Shown here in pieces: positions 20,062 to 31,799 of a stretch of 64,000 nt of DNA. The notes below the pieces were generated by a model that had not been told where the DNA came from, ran no database searches, and worked only from the letters and a program-made list of their open reading frames with translations. A program made the translations under genes and the position numbers. Source of the DNA: Mesostigma viride (lineage: Eukaryota > Streptophyta > Mesostigmatophyceae > Mesostigmatales > Mesostigmataceae); NCBI GenBank assembly GCA_009746045.1, contig RPFO01000253.1, forward strand, positions 1,332,888-1,396,887, in the 5' to 3' direction. Positions within the stretch are counted from its first letter, which is position 1. Every line of letters begins with the position of its first letter.

Positions 20062-20656
20062 CCAGCTAGTCCAAGAGATGAGCTCGCCTACTTTGTTTGA
20101 GGCTTGGAAGCTCGCCTTCTCCAAGGCATTGGAGGAGTGGTTGCAGTTTGAGTGTGCTGCACCAACAGACAGACGTCCCCCAGCATCAAGGAAGCTTGCT
20201 TTGAGATTTGTGCTGAAGAGGAAGGTTGTGGATGAGGTATCAGTGCCCCATGTCAGGCCTGTCCTGAATGAGTATCACGGCACGGGGAGTCTGCCAGGAG
20301 AGGAGCTGTACACGCCAGGGATGTTACACGACACATGGAGAATTTTGCTATGTCTCTACGTGGGGTTGCTGAACAGGGGAGCAGCTATGTCATCAGTGCT
20401 GCTGGACTTCAAGAGGGCATTTTTAAAATCTGATCCAGAAGTGGCCAGGAGGGTGTGGAAGCAGGATGAGCCTTACTGTGTTGAGGTGCCTGCTATCTGG
20501 AAGCTGGAGCTGCATCAACATTTCCTGGTTATTCTGAAGGGCCTGGAAGGACTCAGGTCGAGCCCAATCATCTGGAGACTCACGCTGCAGGAAGCTCTGA
20601 TCAGTGAGTGTGGCTTGAGAGTGTCTTCAGTTGATCCCTGTTTGTTGAAAGGTTGA
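20040..20656 (+). pseudogene. Copia-like reverse transcriptase, N-terminal part
   Basis: Frame from about 19994 to a stop at 20656. It shows FEAWKLAFSKALEEWLQF, LLDFKRAFLKSD (first catalytic Asp), a LKGLEGLRSSPIIW motif in the place of copia LKQAPRAW, and VDPCLLKG. The xxDD catalytic box that should follow is absent because the gene is cut here. The reaction would be RNA-templated DNA synthesis. Confidence 0.7.
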
Positions 20657-20934
20657 CCTTGACAGAATGTTGAAAGGTTGACAAAACCTTGACAATCTTT
20701 GAAATATCAACATATCAACACGGAAAAAAATGTCAATACACTGACAAACCAAGGTGATGTGTCAAGAAATGTCAAGACGTTAACAAACGAAGGCCGAAAA
20801 AATTGTTAACATGACAAAATGTCCACAAATGTTAACATGACAACCAAAGGCGTAGCAAACTAACAAATCAACACCACGCACAGGTAAACTTATTTCATTA
20901 AAATCAACAAGTTCAAAAGACCACCTAAACCAAG

Positions 20935-20935
20935 T

Positions 20936-20964
<29 letters not shown>
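20935..20964. repeat. TCA trinucleotide microsatellite
   Basis: Ten perfect TCA units. Confidence 0.95.
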
Positions 20965-20967
<3 letters not shown>

Positions 20968-21533
20968 TCAACATGGCTGCTACCTTGCTGCCTGAATTGC
21001 GGTTTTCTGCATTACATTAGCATGACAAACTGTACTGACAAAACACATGAAGGAGAAGTGCACTCAATCACAGTCCGAGGGTGGCGGGCAAGATGCACAG
21101 CCACAAGCATCTTACAAATGCAGTATAACATCCGCGTAGGGCTGTCCCAGCGATCATTGCTGAAATTAATGGACGACTTTCTAGAAATTTACCGCAGGAG
21201 ACTGTCCAGTGCTACAGCGATGTGATGAGGGCTCAGAGCCTACAAAATCTGTGTCCGCAGGTGCCCTCCCCGCCATGCTGGGCTGGCCGATGTGTGCGCC
21301 ATGGTTGTGTTAGGTAGATTGCCTGCATGCAAGGGAAACATGCGTTATCCAGCAAAGCAGCAAAGGGAACACACAACGATCTTAAGTGAGATGAATACCC
21401 GACGCCTTGACGCGCCAACAACGTTGCATTACCTAAATCAGTTGTGTGTAATGAGACGGCGTGAGAGCACAGCAGTCGCGTGGCTGTTTGTGAGTGATGG
21501 CTTGATTTTTGGACCGAGAAAGTGAGATAGTGG

Positions 21534-21637
<104 letters not shown>

Positions 21638-21846
21638 TGGTATTCTCACCTAAACTGTCCCTATGTACCTCACAAGATGTAGGGAACTGCGAAACCACAG
21701 GAATACCTAGAGAAGAGCGCTTCCTGGCTCACGAAAAACTCGCCGATTGAGTGCTTGACGTTCACGTTTGATAATGCTGAACTGCGTTATCAAATCATCT
21801 GCGTTATCAAATCATCATCTGGCAGAGTCACGTCACTTGGTTGGTG

Positions 21847-21879
21847 CCGGGCCCGCTACAAAAAACGTAGCGGGCCCGG
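21847..21879. repeat. Perfect 13-bp GC-rich hairpin
   Basis: CCGGGCCCGCTAC and its exact reverse complement GTAGCGGGCCCGG surround a 7-nt A-rich loop. No ORF of note is adjacent. Confidence 0.9.
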
Positions 21880-22900
21880 TGATGTCGCTATTACACCACC
21901 CGACTTTACATCGAGTCACTGTGAATGATATATATATATGGCTGCCTACAGCACCGCGCATGGTGTCCAAGTAAAATTATGGCGCTGCCAAGGCTGCGTA
22001 CCTGCCGTTATCGCCTTGGTCTTTGTCACGGTGGCGTTCTCCAATTCACGTGCAACGTCCACTTCCTGTGCCAGCTCTGGCGCGGCGCGTGCCCTTCGGG
22101 CTGAATTTCAAATTTCCGCGTGCAGTCCGTTGGAGAGGGGCGCTGCGTCCGGAGTCCGGACTTAGGGAATTCGGAGGCTGCTGGTCGCACAAAAGATCGT
22201 TGTTGGCTGTTGAGTGATGTCCGACTGGCACGATGGAGAGGGCTCCATCACATTGGCGACCTCACCAGTGGCCCACATGTACCGACGAGACCTGCATCTC
22301 GAGCTTGTCGGCCCTCACGCTGCAGCTGTCGCCATGCGAGACGCCCTGAGACTCTCGGCATGATTTTTCCCGTGCAATATCACGCCCTCGATTCGCAGCA
22401 AGGCCCGTCTGCTCCAATATGGCCGACTGCGGGCTGTGCCGTAACAGGAAATGTCCGGGTGATGGCAGGCAGTGCCTACCCATCCCACCGCACGCACCGC
22501 GTCAAGCAATATTTCCACTTCCGCTGCTGCTGGGCACCGGGCTACTGCCTACATTTCTTCAATCGCTCCATCGCCTCCTCCATGGTGCCTCGCTCCCTGC
22601 GGCCCCTCCGCCACGCCGGATATCCATGGCAATCAAGCCTACCGGCTACCACCATACCGGCCACGAGCCCTTGCTGCACCAAACGAAGTGTGCGGCCCCG
22701 AATTAAGTGAAGTACACGGCAGGACTGGGAACCACCTGAAATTACATCGGGGTCTCCAGTGGACTTGGCGTCACATCTTGCTAACGTTGTCACTGTCGGC
22801 AGTTGTCAGTTGCTGTTGGTTGTTGCATGCTGAGGGTTGCAGATGTTCTAGGAACAGCTGGTCCAATGTTGCTATGCATGCAGTTACTCTTGCCATTACG
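21880..22900. other. No gene assigned
   Basis: Several overlapping short frames exist on both strands, but none shows a recognisable domain, splice chain or consistent codon bias. Confidence 0.4.
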
Positions 22901-24050
22901 TGTGTCCGTGTGCCTCCAACCATCCCGCCACAATGCCAGCACCCTCCACCCCGCTAACTCCCACTCGCCCCACTCCCCTGCCTGTTCCATACCCGCCCCA
23001 CCCACAAATATACGTCACAGACATCCACATGCCGTTATCCATCCCCACCTGACTACGGACTACTCTCGCCCCCACGCTGAGGTCCCCCACAACACCGTAA
23101 CACCGCCCTCCTCCCCCAAACCATCCGATGACCCACCCGACCATCCACCTTGAGTCCCCCCAAACCAACCTATCTGACTACCACCCTTCCGTATTACATA
23201 CACCACCTTCCACACCAACATAACAAACCACCTACTAAACAAACCTACCGCCCCACAACGAGGTTCCCCTACACCACTGCACCCCGCCCACCCCGCCCCC
23301 CGCTGCCCCAACATACGATGACTCCACCCCACCATCCACGTGAAGCATAACCATCCACCCCGGCCTCCGGGGCAACCAATCAGCTGTCCACTCAACCATA
23401 ACTGACACTGCTGCACCGACCACCGGCAAGCCCGCCTACGTACCATACCCAAGCCACCCACGCAACCCAAGCATCCCCAACCCTCACACGAACCTGTGAC
23501 CTACGCACGAGCTACCTACAACTGCGACTCACAACTACTACATAATCAACCCATAACAATGTCCCCCATGACCCCCGCCAAAGGGGGGGGTCCCCCCAAT
23601 AGTCCAACACACACACACACACACACACACTCTACAATACCCAGGACCACGAGTACCCACCCAATTCACCTCCCACAACGGTATCACCCACGAGTCCAGT
23701 GCCCCACCCATGTCCACAGCGACACCCCGGAGACTTCACCACGCCCACCGACTGCACGCACGCACACCTAGCTGCACACTCCCACGCACCTACCCTCGCA
23801 CGCACGCATGCACGCAGCCATCAACCCACCCACCAAGGCACGCCTGCACAAACGCGCACATGCACAAGTGCACGCACACGCACACATAGCTGCACACTCT
23901 CACGCACCCACTCACGCACGCACGCCTGCACACAGCCATCAACCCACCCGCCAAGGCACGCCTGCACAAACGCACTCATGCACAACTGCACGCACTCGCC
24001 CACGCACGCACACCTAGCTGCACGCCTGCACGCAGTCACGCAATGCATGG
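22901..24050. repeat. C/A-rich tract with AC repeats and ~130-bp tandem units
   Basis: Plus strand dominated by C and A. It includes (AC)n at 23606-23630 and, from about 23752 to 24035, two to three diverged copies of a ~130-bp unit with GGCACGCCTGCACAAACGC and CTAGCTGCAC. Long open frames here are due to composition. Confidence 0.8.
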
Positions 24051-24173
24051 CAGCATGCCCGCCTTCTATATCATTCTTGGAATATCATGTTGCATATGGC
24101 ATTATTATCATGTTTGTAAATTTAACTCCTTGCTTTCTGTATGCTTTCTTTCTTTGGGGATGACTTGATGCAG

Positions 24174-24302
24174 ATCGTGGAGCATACAAGCTCGACGAGA
24201 AGACGTACACATCAATATTGAGTGAAACCACCGTTGCTGGGCTCTGGCATGCCAGCTGTTATATGGCCATGAGCCATCATCAGCTAGCAATCCAGAAATA
24301 GG
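24174..24302 (+). CDS. Candidate terminal exon of unknown gene
   Basis: Preceded by acceptor GATGCAG. It reads RGAYKLDEKTYTSILSET and ends LAIQK at a stop near 24302. The composition looks coding, but no family is recognised and no upstream exon was found. It may be chance. Confidence 0.3.
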
Positions 24303-24529
24303 ATGAGAGCAGTTTTGAGTCGATGTTTTATATTTTGATGGTATTGAAATGATGAGTCACAGAATGCCACAATGAAACATAAGTTCATTACTATCAAACA
24401 GCGTGATGCCATGAATGCCACGCCTAATACCACAAGATGTGCTAATAACGTATTTAATTCATTAATGAATTGTTGGATTTATTGCATGATGGTGTTATGC
24501 TTGTTAGAATACACATTTAATTCTGGCAA

Positions 24530-24872
24530 TGGCATGCCTGAGAAAATGCCCTGAGATTTTAAGCGCCTGAGAAAATGCCCTGAGATTTTCAGCGCCTGAG
24601 AAAATGCCCTGAGATTTTCAGCCTGAAAAAAAAAATCTCAGTGTCCACGTAAAATCTCAGTTTCCACTTAGCCCTGAGATTTCCTGAGATTTCCTGAGAA
24701 AAAGCCAATTTTCTCAGGCCAATCTCAGGAAATCTCAGGTCACTTTCTCAGGAAATCTCAGGAAATCTCAGGAAAATCTCAGGAAATCTCAGAAATCTCA
24801 GAAATCTCAGGAAATCTCAGGAAATCTCAGTTTTTTTCTCAGGAAATCTCAGGAAATCTCAGTTTTCTCAGT
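24530..24872. repeat. GAGATTT-type minisatellite (37-bp then 10-bp units)
   Basis: Three copies of a ~37-bp unit with GAAAATGCCCTGAGATTTTC, then many copies of AGGAAATCTC and short variants to about 24872. Confidence 0.93.
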
Positions 24873-24954
24873 CGCGAGTTCCTAGTGACCTGACTAGGCG
24901 CCCAGGCCGGCGACTACCGGCCAGCGGATAGATGCCACTCGGGAGCACAACTAT

Positions 24955-25404
24955 AGCATGCAAGTTTCTAAGGTCAGAGGCAGGTCAGCTGGCTGGTTTG
25001 TGCTTCAGCAACATAGGCCTAGTCTTGTGGCCTGTACAGTCGTCTTCAAAGAAGGGTTGCTGCGGGTTCAGATGTCTCTGAGTGCAGAGCCATTTGTGAT
25101 CGGGATTCAGTCCACTTTGTACATCAAGGAGCTGTTGCTAGCTATGGCTTCAGTGACTCCTCATCCTCTTCAGCTGGAGACCTTGATCCTTTCAGATAAC
25201 ACGGGCATGGTCCATTTTGTGCAAAAGCAGTTGGCCAGGAGCAGAGATCTTGATTATCTCCTGTTGAAGGAGTTGGCAGGTCTGGTAGATATCCAACATC
25301 TGCCAGGTTCTGAGAATCCTTCAGATGCCTTGACCAAGTTGTCTCACACGTCGGCTGAGCAATATAAGCTAAGTCTTTATAAGGTGATGAGCTCCTCTGT
25401 GTGA
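24955..25404 (+). pseudogene. Copia-like RNase H, C-terminal part
   Basis: 149 codons in frame. It begins QVSKVRGRSAG (compare LTKMRGRCAA in the intact copy) and contains TLILSDNTGMVHFVQ, SRDLDYLLLKE and GSENPSDALTKL. These hold the third Asp and the final Asp motif of copia RNase H. The first catalytic Asp lies upstream of the break. It is the 3' continuation of the RT fragment ending at 20656. Confidence 0.72.
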
Positions 25405-25572
25405 GTTGAGCAATTCCAGTTTGAGCTTTGAGTTTGGTGATGTTACGACCCGGTTCTTCTCCTCCAACTCGACCCCAGGATCTGACCTGTCCTAGACTAA
25501 CTAACCCGGTAGAAGAAGAAACCCTGTTCTGCATTCCACTCCAGCAGCCTCACCGGTAGCTGCAATGTCACA

Positions 25573-26990
25573 GTGCCAATGGGCACGGAGGTCAAGGTGC
25601 TCGGGAGCACCTGGGACTGCCGCCCGTTCCTCCTCATCCTAAAAAGCCTCAAGCTGCTGCGATGGTGCAGCTCACGCGACTGGTGCGCCAAGGTGGGGGA
25701 GGAGGTGCCTGAGAAGGTCGGTCAGTCAATGAAGCCGCATCATGTGGCATTTTTCAGGGTGGAGGGCAGCGATGAAGAGTGGTTTGTCTATCGTACCACG
25801 GAGGCAACGGTGACGCTGTGGCTGCCAGAAGGTATGCGAAAGGAGAACGCGCCACGCAGCGGCAAGGTCAAGGTCGCCCCATACAAACATGATCCTAAGG
25901 GGAGGCCTCTGTACGGGGTGCGTGCTGTCGACCCTGACCTGCTGGCCAAGCATGGCCTGCCCGATGCTCCTCCTCCCGCTCCCATCGACATGCAGTTCAT
26001 CACCAACAAGCTCATGAAGGGCATCAAGAAGAAGGTTCTCGACCTACCCAGCGGCCAAGGGCGAATCTTTTTTAAACCTGACATGCCCGGCTGCGAGGAC
26101 ATGCAGATACGCAACGAGTAGTTCTTTGCACCGGTCCCGCGCTCCGTGGATGACGTGCCGGAAGACTCAGTGGTGCCCACTGCCATGGCGGTATGCCATT
26201 GAAATGGCGGCAGCCGCTGACCGTGCCGCCCCTGCAGGGCCGCAGCCTGCCGTGGCACTGGACAACATGGCGCTCGTCAACGAGGCTGCACTGCGAGTGG
26301 TGCCACACGTGGACCCTGTCTGCCATGAAGGCCGCACGCTTGATGAGTGGCGGCAGGAAGATGCCGCCTATGCAGCCAAGGTGGCGCATGACCGGCGTAT
26401 GGAGGGGCTGAAGGAGGGCTCGGTCGTGCTATATACTGGCACCCCGCGTGCCAAATGCTCTGCAACACCGACGTCCCCTGGCCCCCCGTATTGGTGGGGG
26501 TGGTGAAGAAGGTAGAGCAGCCTGCCGATGAGGGGGGCAGCGAGCCTCACCTGCATTGTCCTCTCTGTATACCGTGCCAGGAGCATGACCGATGGTTGGC
26601 ATCAGTGGGACCCGAACAGCTCCACATGGCCTCTACCAAGCAAGTCGTCCGCAAACTCCCACACAGTCACCATCGCAGCATCCGGGGTCATCCTCACCTA
26701 TTGGATCCCGGCGAAGAAGCCCACCTCGCGCCACTTGGTGTCTTTGGATGCCAAGAAAAAGCTGTCTGCTGCGTGCCTGACCGCGCTCAAGCAGGTGCCA
26801 AGGGACTCAGGTCACCCGACGATTGACTGGCAGCTAGCTTCAACTCCCAAGGGTGTGGTGCGCATGGCTGTACGTTGCTGGCAAACGATCTTGGAGCAGG
26901 TGATGGCCGGGTGGCAAGCTCTGCCTTGTAGGACAACTTGTGTGCAGCTCTATGAGATTGCGCGCGAGTCCGTTGGCGGCCGCATGTGCA
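25573..26990 (+). pseudogene. Degenerate multi-frame coding region, unknown family
   Basis: 25573-26121 holds a 182-codon frame (VAFFRVEGSDEEWFVYRTTE, KVKVAPYKHDPKGRPLYG). Coding-like segments continue in shifted frames: RTLDEWRQEDAAYAAKVAHD and LKEGSVVLYTG (to 26450), PVLVGVVKKVEQPADEGG (26490-26545), and SVYRARSMTDGW to LVSLDAKKKLSAACLTALKQ (26560-26830). They follow one another in the same direction, as a single protein broken by several frameshifts would. I do not recognise the family; a mobile-element protein is likely from context. Confidence 0.45.
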
Positions 26991-27396
26991 GTGAACCGTC
27001 CTAGAAGATTCCATCATTGGGCAAGTGGCAGCTGTGGACACGGAAGTTACATGGCAAGGTGGCTAAGTTTTGGGGTGCTCAATGGGAAGAGCAGGCGACC
27101 GGTGACGTGTGTGGACCTCCCAGGCTTGGGGAAGAAAATCTGTGGATGCCCCGGTGTATCCGTCCCTCCTCTGCAAGCGTCTGAGATCGCCGTTGCCGAG
27201 TCCCGCTTGCGTGCCGAGGTGCACGCTGCGCAGACCAGCGCAAGTGAGCGCAAGTGAGCGCAGCTCGCCTGAGGCAGCGCGCGCGGCACGGCCGACACAA
27301 CTACGCGCAAGCCGCCTGTGCCTGCGGCAACCGGCACAGCCACGCGCAACCCACGTGCGGTGGCGACCAACTTGTGCGCAGCAGTGCGCGCCCTGA

Positions 27397-27645
27397 ATGA
27401 CAATTAAGGCTGCAAGTGACTTGCGTGCGCCCGCGCGTGCGGCCACCGGCTCGGCTGCACCTGCCAACTCGCCTGCGCCTGCACTCACGACCACCGGCGC
27501 GGCTGCACCTAGCAAGTCGCCTACGCCCGCGCGCGCGGCCGCTGGCGCGGCTGCACCTATAGCAAGTCGCCTACGTCCGCGCGCGCGGCCACTGGTGGCG
27601 CAGCCAGTGAGAGGAACGTTGATAAAGGGTAAACCTATTTTCTAA
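27397..27645 (+). repeat. GC-rich ~60-bp tandem repeat with open frame
   Basis: Three to four diverged copies of a ~60-bp unit translate to Ala/Pro/Thr-rich repeats (ARAATGSAAPANSP). Probably not a gene; the end overlaps an LTR-like segment. Confidence 0.6.
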
Positions 27646-27723
27646 TGAACCAAGCAATTCATTGCTCACAGCTCTCAGTGCTCTCAAGCATTATAATACG
27701 TCGTTCATTCCCATTTCCTAACT
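27590..27723 (+). mobile_element. LTR-like end segment (ends AACT)
   Basis: Matches 30583-30717, including TTGATAAAGGGTAAACCTA and GCATTATA, and ends CCTAACT. It could be the remains of a 5' LTR whose partner is at 30230-30717. Only this last part is homologous. Confidence 0.5.
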
Positions 27724-27729
27724 ATAGCG

Positions 27730-27924
27730 ATGGAGCCCCGGAGGCTATGGAAACATGAAGTCGCGGTTGCTACCATTGTTGCTACCAATGATTGCTATGT
27801 GTGCACCATGGCTGCCAACATTGCTGCTTCCTTTGCTGCTTCTCCGCTGATATGCCGTGCTTTTGATTCACTCTCTGCCATGCATGCCAGTATGTATAGT
27901 GCTGCCACCATCGTCATGATGTAA
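27730..27924 (+). CDS. Short hypothetical ORF after the LTR-like end
   Basis: ATG 6 nt after the AACT end; 64 codons rich in Ala, Met and Ser (VAVATIVATNDCYVC). No family recognised. The position copies the intact element, where gag starts 23 nt after the LTR. It may be a gag leftover or chance. Confidence 0.25.
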   Translation: MEPRRLWKHEVAVATIVATNDCYVCTMAANIAASFAASPLICRAFDSLSAMHASMYSAATIVMM

Positions 27925-29177
27925 CTTGTCAACACCAATGCATGTTCTGATTCTGATGTGATTAATTATATTCCTGGAGTGCATGAGTCTGTTGAGGTTG
28001 TTTGTCGCTGCTGCGGCTGCTATGACCATTACTAGACCATTACTAGACCATTACTAGTGTGCTCATGTGAGTTTTTTGCCATGTCCATTTGCGCAGTCAT
28101 GGAGCATTTCAAGGTTTGCCCGAGATTTACGAGACCCTAGTGTCAGTCATTTTCCGCGAAGCCGCGATATAATCCCTGACAGAAACTGGAAAAAACCACA
28201 TGGACCATATGCAGAATCCTCCTTGATAATGTCTCATGTAGTAGATACATTCCAGCCTTTGCAATTAAAATCACGTCACTAAATATTTAAGTATGCAAAA
28301 TTACAAGCTGTGAGTACGTGCAATTGTCTCTACTCATAATAAGATACCATGGATTCCATCATGAATGCCCATTTGGTTACAGCATATAAGGCAACTTGTC
28401 AAATTATATAACACAATTATTGACTTGAAACTCCTCGACCAATGCAAAAATTTGCCCAAAACTTCTATCAGACTATTTTGGGAAGTCCACAGCATCCAAA
28501 AAAAACGTTTTTCAAATTTTCATTTAGGACAGACCTGCAGCCTCCCAAATCTGTCCTAACCCAAACAAACCACCCGGAGTTTGCACAATGCTTAGTCATG
28601 GAGCATGATGTTGGTTGGTTGGGAGTTTGCCCTCAGTTTGAGGTTTGTCTCAACCAGAGGGATTTTATATGGCAGGGTTCGATTCCCTCGGGCTGCTTAG
28701 GCGGATTTTCCGGGATTGGCTGACCCATCGATCAACCTTGCTGGTGAGGTGGCGACAGGTCCCCCTAGTTTTGTCCCAGACAGAGGACGGGAGTTTGTCG
28801 TGTGCTTGATATATTCTGTGATGTGCTATTTCTCAGTCCATGGTGGGCGCCAGTTCTGATAACTATCAATGTCTACCTGATAAGGTCTTGTGGGTAACTT
28901 GTGGGGTTCCAATCAGGAGCCATTATGGTGATGATGCAATTTTGGTCATTATTCTGCATGGTTATCCACAAGCTGCTACTCCAATTAACACTTGGCTTTC
29001 TACTTTCAGTGGATAGGGAATTCATTGTAATTCGTCATGGCTGAGCTGTGTTGTAATTTGGTGCTTGATTAATCCCGAGCAGAGACTACAGAGAGCTGGG
29101 AGGGATGTCAAGTGCTTTGCATGTTGTTTCTATTATATATGTGTTGCCAAGCCTAACAGGTCTAAAAGAAAGAAAGG
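27925..29177. other. No gene seen
   Basis: A-T-rich spacer without convincing coding potential. GGGTTCGATTCCCTCGG near 28675 resembles a tRNA B box; no tRNA fold found. Confidence 0.4.
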
Positions 29178-29182
29178 GCTGG

Positions 29183-29866
29183 AGTTAATATGGCTGTTAC
29201 GTCCAAGCTCTAAGAGAGAAGAAAGGGCTAGAGTTAAGATTGCCTGGCAAGCAATGTTATTCTACTAAGCTACTTGGCTTGTAGAGATTCTACTTCTGGT
29301 TACTACAATCCAGAAACGGGTTCATTCTGATGAGTATTGCTCGAGATATGAGCAAGATACTGTTCTGCTACATTCTACTTGGATTCGGTGATTCCACGGT
29401 GGTTCTTCAAGTGACGCGTGGCATGCATACGACGTCTTGTCACGTTGTACGATAGGACATTTAGTCTCCGACACTGCGGTCTATTCAATCCTATTGATTA
29501 GACGTAACAAATAGTGACAGGACTTGTGTGACAGGGCATTGATGTGACTATTTATGCCGGATAACGAGCCGAGATCTGCTGGTCCACAGTGAAGGACAGC
29601 AGTATTGTGAGATGATCTGTCCTATCAGTCATCTGGAGGCAACAGCGTCACAATTAGTAGATAACGAGCAGGGCGCTGCCACTTGGTAGCACCACTTTCC
29701 CTGCACCTGTGTCCTCGCACCTTCGGCAACGGTTCTCACGTTTCTCGTGCATTCTGTGCTGGTATCCATAACCAGCAACGTAAACCTATTGATTAATATT
29801 ACTACTTCCTCTGTAGATATTAATCAGTGCCGGCTGAACCAAAGTTCAGCCACAGTTTCTTTAACT
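29183..29866 (+). mobile_element. Solo LTR (684 bp, AGTTAA...TTAACT) with GCTGG duplication
   Basis: Ends are a 6-bp inverted repeat, AGTTAA and TTAACT. GCTGG flanks it at 29178-29182 and 29867-29871. No coding part is inside. The left flank is purine-rich like a polypurine tract, so it could also be a 3' LTR; the matching duplications favour solo. Confidence 0.68.
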
Positions 29867-29987
29867 GCTGGGCGCGTTGTAAAAATTCAACACTTTTGCT
29901 GTGGGGTGTGGGTGCTGAACAGTTTCATTTGTATCTTCATTTTCAGCTTGAGGGCACAAGCCTTATGCTATCTGTCATACCCTAGAT

Positions 29988-30135
29988 GGCCAAGACAGCC
30001 AGCTGTATACACTTCATTTAATGTGTAATCCAATACCTGGCCAAGACAGCCAGCTCTATACACTTCATTTACTGTGTAATCCAATAGTAACCTGGCCAAG
30101 ACAGCCAGCCGTATCCAACTTGGCCAAGACATCCA
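29988..30135. repeat. ~52-bp tandem repeat with TGGCCAAGACAGCCAGC
   Basis: Four copies of the core, the first three within units that also hold TATACACTTCATTTA. Confidence 0.88.
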
Positions 30136-30229
30136 TGTTTATTTTGGGGGCCCTAATCAACTTAAAAACAATAACAATAATGTTTGGGGTTCAGACCTGC
30201 ATAACAAATAAAGAATGAAATAAAACTGG

Positions 30230-30717
30230 AGTTAGTCTCCATGCTTTGCTGCTAATTCTCCTTCACATAGTGAATATGTACAACGCATGAATAAGCCTTG
30301 TAAACCTACGTTGGTATGTGAATATAAATACCACATGGGCTAATCAGATAGGACTGCTAGTCGAGTCACATATGTTTCCGCATAGATAGGTACGTTGGTA
30401 CTTTGGGTACGTGACAAATGTCAGTACCCAGTATACGTAGTGTCCTGCCATTGGACGGTACTATAGTATCCTAGATATGGAACGTACTGCAGAGTGGAGT
30501 GATCCGTGATCACACGATGCTGTGACTAGACTGCCGGTGCCTGTCATCGTGCGCGGCCTCTGCCCAACGGTCTGCACCCAACGGTCACTGGCGGCGCAGC
30601 CAGTGATAGGCACGTGTTGATAAAGGGTAAACCTATTTTCTGATGAGCAAGCAATTCATTGCCAACCATATCCATTTTTCAAGCATTATACTACATCACT
30701 CGTTATCATTCCTAACT
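30230..30717 (+). mobile_element. Probable LTR (488 bp, AGTTAG...CTAACT)
   Basis: A 6-bp inverted repeat at the ends. Preceded by the purine-rich AAAGAATGAAATAAAACTGG. The last 135 bp match 27590-27723. It may be the 3' LTR of a non-autonomous element that begins there. The flanks do not give a matching 5-bp duplication. Confidence 0.5.
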
Positions 30718-31150
30718 GGCAGGTCGCTGTAAGTGGTGCATATGTCCCCTCGTCGTGTGCGTTAGCGCTGCCGCTCCCCCCTGACCGTGTCCGCGGCGGT
30801 TGAGGGACGGATGGCTGGCCCGGTGCCTCAGGTCCCTCGTTATCCGCGTCTACAACCAAGTTGCCAAATCCTCTATATCTGCCCTGGTGTCATCGATCAC
30901 CCTCATCGTCGGAGTTCCACAACGCCGTGGGTAGTAGGGAAGTACTGCCAAAGCACACCGCTCTACGCATGTCCCTGTGTCATTACAATTCGTTCAAGTG
31001 GCCCGCCGGAGCGGCTGTACAATTTTTCCCAGTGAGCGCGCTGCCAAGTGTACTTGTGGGCAAATTTTTAGGTGCCCCGTCACTTCGAGGTACTAAAAAT
31101 TAGGCTACGGTACGAATTCAGCGAATTTCAGCGAATTTTCAGTCGAACCA
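30718..31150. other. No gene assigned
   Basis: Short overlapping frames only; no domain or splice chain. Confidence 0.4.
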
Positions 31151-31646
31151 AAGGAAGTGACGCCAACTACCAAAAAGTTTCCGTTACGAATTTTCAGCCC
31201 AACACTCGCGCAAAATGAAGTGACGGCAACTACCAAAACGTTTCCGTTACGAATTTTCACTCCCACACGTTTGCACAAGAGGAAGTGACGGCAACTACCA
31301 AAAAGTTTCCGTTACGAATTTTCAGTCCCACACTTCGCGCAAATTTTAGTAGGGCTGCACGCAAGCTACCTTTCAAAATTTTGCGCTAGTATGGAACGCA
31401 TTTCATTCGTCTGGAGGAACGCTGCCCGCCAACTACCCCCGTTCAGAATGTTCCGCCGAAATTTACTTGAGATTTGGAAATCTGAACGTGCGCGCAAATT
31501 TTAGTAGGGCTGCACGCAAGCTACCTTTCAAAATTTTGCGCAAGTATGGAACGCAATTCATTCGTCCGGAGGAATGCTGCTCGTCAACTGCCCCCGTTCA
31601 GAAAGTTGCGCCGAACTTTACTTGAGATTTGGAAATCTGAACGTGC
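31151..31646. repeat. Two adjacent tandem arrays (about 64 bp x3, 155 bp x2)
   Basis: First array: AAGTGACGGCAACTACC and TTTCCGTTACGAATTTTCA recurring every ~64 bp from 31151. Second array: GCGCAAATTTTAGTAGGGC starting at 31337 and 31492. Both arrays share AAATTTT-rich and GCGC motifs. Confidence 0.9.
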
Positions 31647-31799
31647 GGTTGGAGTTTCGCGGGGAAACCCAAGTTCCCTAGTAATTCACCAATGACGCGC
31701 TTCGAACACTTGCCCGCTAAAACCTAAGCAGCCGCTCCGGCTGGCCACTTAAACGAAACTTGATGTGTTGGGGCCGGCGGAGGTCCCATGGGGCGGCCG

